Shown here: positions 63,299 to 64,000 of the stretch, one piece after another | Numbering within the stretch: the first letter of the stretch is position 1 | Layout of the letters: every line of letters starts with the position of its first letter | From: Aquirhabdus parva | GTDB taxonomy: Bacteria > Pseudomonadota > Gammaproteobacteria > Pseudomonadales > Moraxellaceae | Direction of reading: 5' to 3' | Assembly (NCBI RefSeq): GCF_003351745.1 | Contig: NZ_CP031222.1 | Span: 1,160,207-1,224,206, forward strand | Length of the DNA: 64,000 nucleotides | Notes under the pieces: generated by a model | What the model saw: the letters and a program-made list of their open reading frames with translations, nothing else | Databases searched by the model: none | Told to the model about the DNA's origin: nothing | Position numbers and translations under genes: made by a program

Positions 63299-63871
63299 AT
63301 GAAAAAGACAGCAATTGCGTTACTTGCACTTTTTACCTTATGGCCGCTCAGTGCCTGTCAGAAGCAGCCACAGTCTAACGCTCAAACATCTTCAGAGCTC
63401 CCCCAACCCGTAGCCAGCGTTCATGATTTGATGCTGACTATTGTGGATCCTACAGCGGATAGTCTATGGGATTCGGTAGGCACAATTGTGACCAAGGCCG
63501 GTATCGAAGAGCGTCGACCCAAAAATGATGCTGAGTGGGAGGTTTTGCGTCAAAAGGCAATCTTATTAACCGAATCTGCCAATCTGCTTGCGCTCAAGGG
63601 GCGGCGAGTGGTTAACCCGGGTCAGATTACGAGTGATACTGGTATCGAAGGTGTACTTGGTCCAGAAGGGATTCAAAAAGAGGTGGATGCTCATTTTGAT
63701 CAATTCAGAGATAAAGCTTTGGCATTCCAGTTGGCATCTATCAAAACATTACGCGCAATTGAAAAGAAGGATCCCGAGGAGTTTGTTAATGTCGGTGGTC
63801 AACTGGAGCGTGCTTGTGAAGGGTGCCATGTCGCATTCTGGTATCCCCCTTCAGCAAAAACGAAGCAATAA
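63299..63871 (+). CDS. Cytochrome c lipoprotein with C-terminal heme site
   Basis: Lipoprotein of 190 residues: signal peptide with lipobox LSAC (C20), a mostly helical body, and a heme-binding C173-E-G-C176-H177 close to the C-terminus. A C-terminal CxxCH in a helical-bundle protein is the layout of cytochrome c'/c-556-like proteins. The ATG at 63299 gives the signal; the frame opens far upstream (63146) within the previous gene. It starts 7 bp after the preceding stop, so it is part of the same operon and is probably the periplasmic electron partner of the membrane pair. Confidence 0.88.
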   Translation: MKKTAIALLALFTLWPLSACQKQPQSNAQTSSELPQPVASVHDLMLTIVDPTADSLWDSVGTIVTKAGIEERRPKNDAEWEVLRQKAILLTESANLLALKGRRVVNPGQITSDTGIEGVLGPEGIQKEVDAHFDQFRDKALAFQLASIKTLRAIEKKDPEEFVNVGGQLERACEGCHVAFWYPPSAKTKQ

Positions 63872-63889
63872 ATGACCCAGAAACTAAAT

Positions 63890-63912
63890 AGGGATTCTCT
63901 GTTTCTATCCCT
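63890..63912 (+). terminator. Weak hairpin after the cytochrome gene
   Basis: AGGGAT / ATCCCT arms (6 bp) with an 11-nt loop, extendable by CTAAA/TTTAG, followed by TTTGTTTAG. A weak or partial terminator before the last gene. Confidence 0.4.
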
Positions 63913-63963
63913 TTGTTTAGCAAAATTTTAGCCCCCCAATCCATTTAGGAGTTTTGGTAAAGT

Positions 63964-64000
63964 ATGAAATATTATTCATTGTGTTTGGCAAGTTTGTTAT
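63964..64000 (+). CDS. Start of an exported protein (cut by window end)
   Basis: The ATG at 63964 opens a frame MKYYSLCLASLL that runs off the window. It looks like the start of a signal peptide, and AGGAG lies 12 bases upstream. Only 12 codons are visible, so identity is unknown. It may continue the cytochrome operon or be a separate unit after the weak hairpin. Confidence 0.5.
   Translation, partial: MKYYSLCLASLL

Overview
The window looks like chromosomal DNA of a gammaproteobacterium, most likely a member of the Moraxellaceae related to Acinetobacter. This is inferred from gene order and protein types, because no rRNA is present. The supporting blocks are nudJ-mnmA-hflD-purB, the run rplY-pth / prs / tRNA-Gln / ispE-lolB-TPR with hemA divergent, a NadM-Nudix fusion, and a DUF2339-DUF3999 pair. 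Base composition is moderate (mid-40s % GC by eye), with AT-rich intergenic regions. I see no phage, integrase, transposase or CRISPR array.

Layout. 1-6.6 kb: an old-yellow-enzyme oxidoreductase, a TonB receptor, an epimerase/thioesterase pair and a divergent MarR-GNAT fusion regulator. 6.7-13.7 kb: tRNA-Pro(GGG), dusA with an EamA transporter, and the DUF2339-DUF3999 membrane pair. 13.7-17 kb: pyrD, cvpA and purF (nucleotide synthesis). 17-26.7 kb: a diiron ferritin-like protein, a Nudix enzyme, small membrane and thioesterase proteins, the purB-hflD-mnmA-nudJ block, moaCDE, an orphan SUKH protein and a 3-mercaptopyruvate sulfurtransferase. 26.7-37 kb: a PBP5-type carboxypeptidase, panD, pth, rplY, prs, two identical tRNA-Gln(UUG) genes, ispE, lolB, a TPR protein, hemA and a YceI protein. 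37-42 kb: fpr, trmO, a GspE-type ATPase and NadM-Nudix. 42-47.7 kb: a six-gene membrane-lipid operon (FAD oxidoreductase, DUF1365, Cfa, DUF3833, SDR, NTF2-like) with a divergent TetR regulator. 47.8-52.4 kb: an RND efflux adaptor and pump.

52.9-64 kb is the accessory part and the most interesting. A Tat-exported flavin amine oxidase and a small c-type cytochrome (+ strand) converge on a TonB receptor and an exported RidA-type protein (- strand). I infer a periplasmic amine- or amino-acid-oxidation module: the receptor imports the substrate, the flavoenzyme oxidises it to an imine and passes electrons to the cytochrome, and RidA hydrolyses the imine. Both transcription units are preceded by sequences that match the -24/-12 sigma-54 promoter exactly at all specified positions (TGGCAC-N5-TTGCT). 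Two more degenerate sites of the same spacing precede a Tat-exported dienelactone-hydrolase-like protein and an operon encoding a cysteine-less rhodanese-like protein, two related small membrane proteins and a cytochrome c lipoprotein. The region may therefore be an RpoN-controlled periplasmic regulon. A sulfate-type binding protein lies between these units without its permease. The window ends inside the start of another exported protein.
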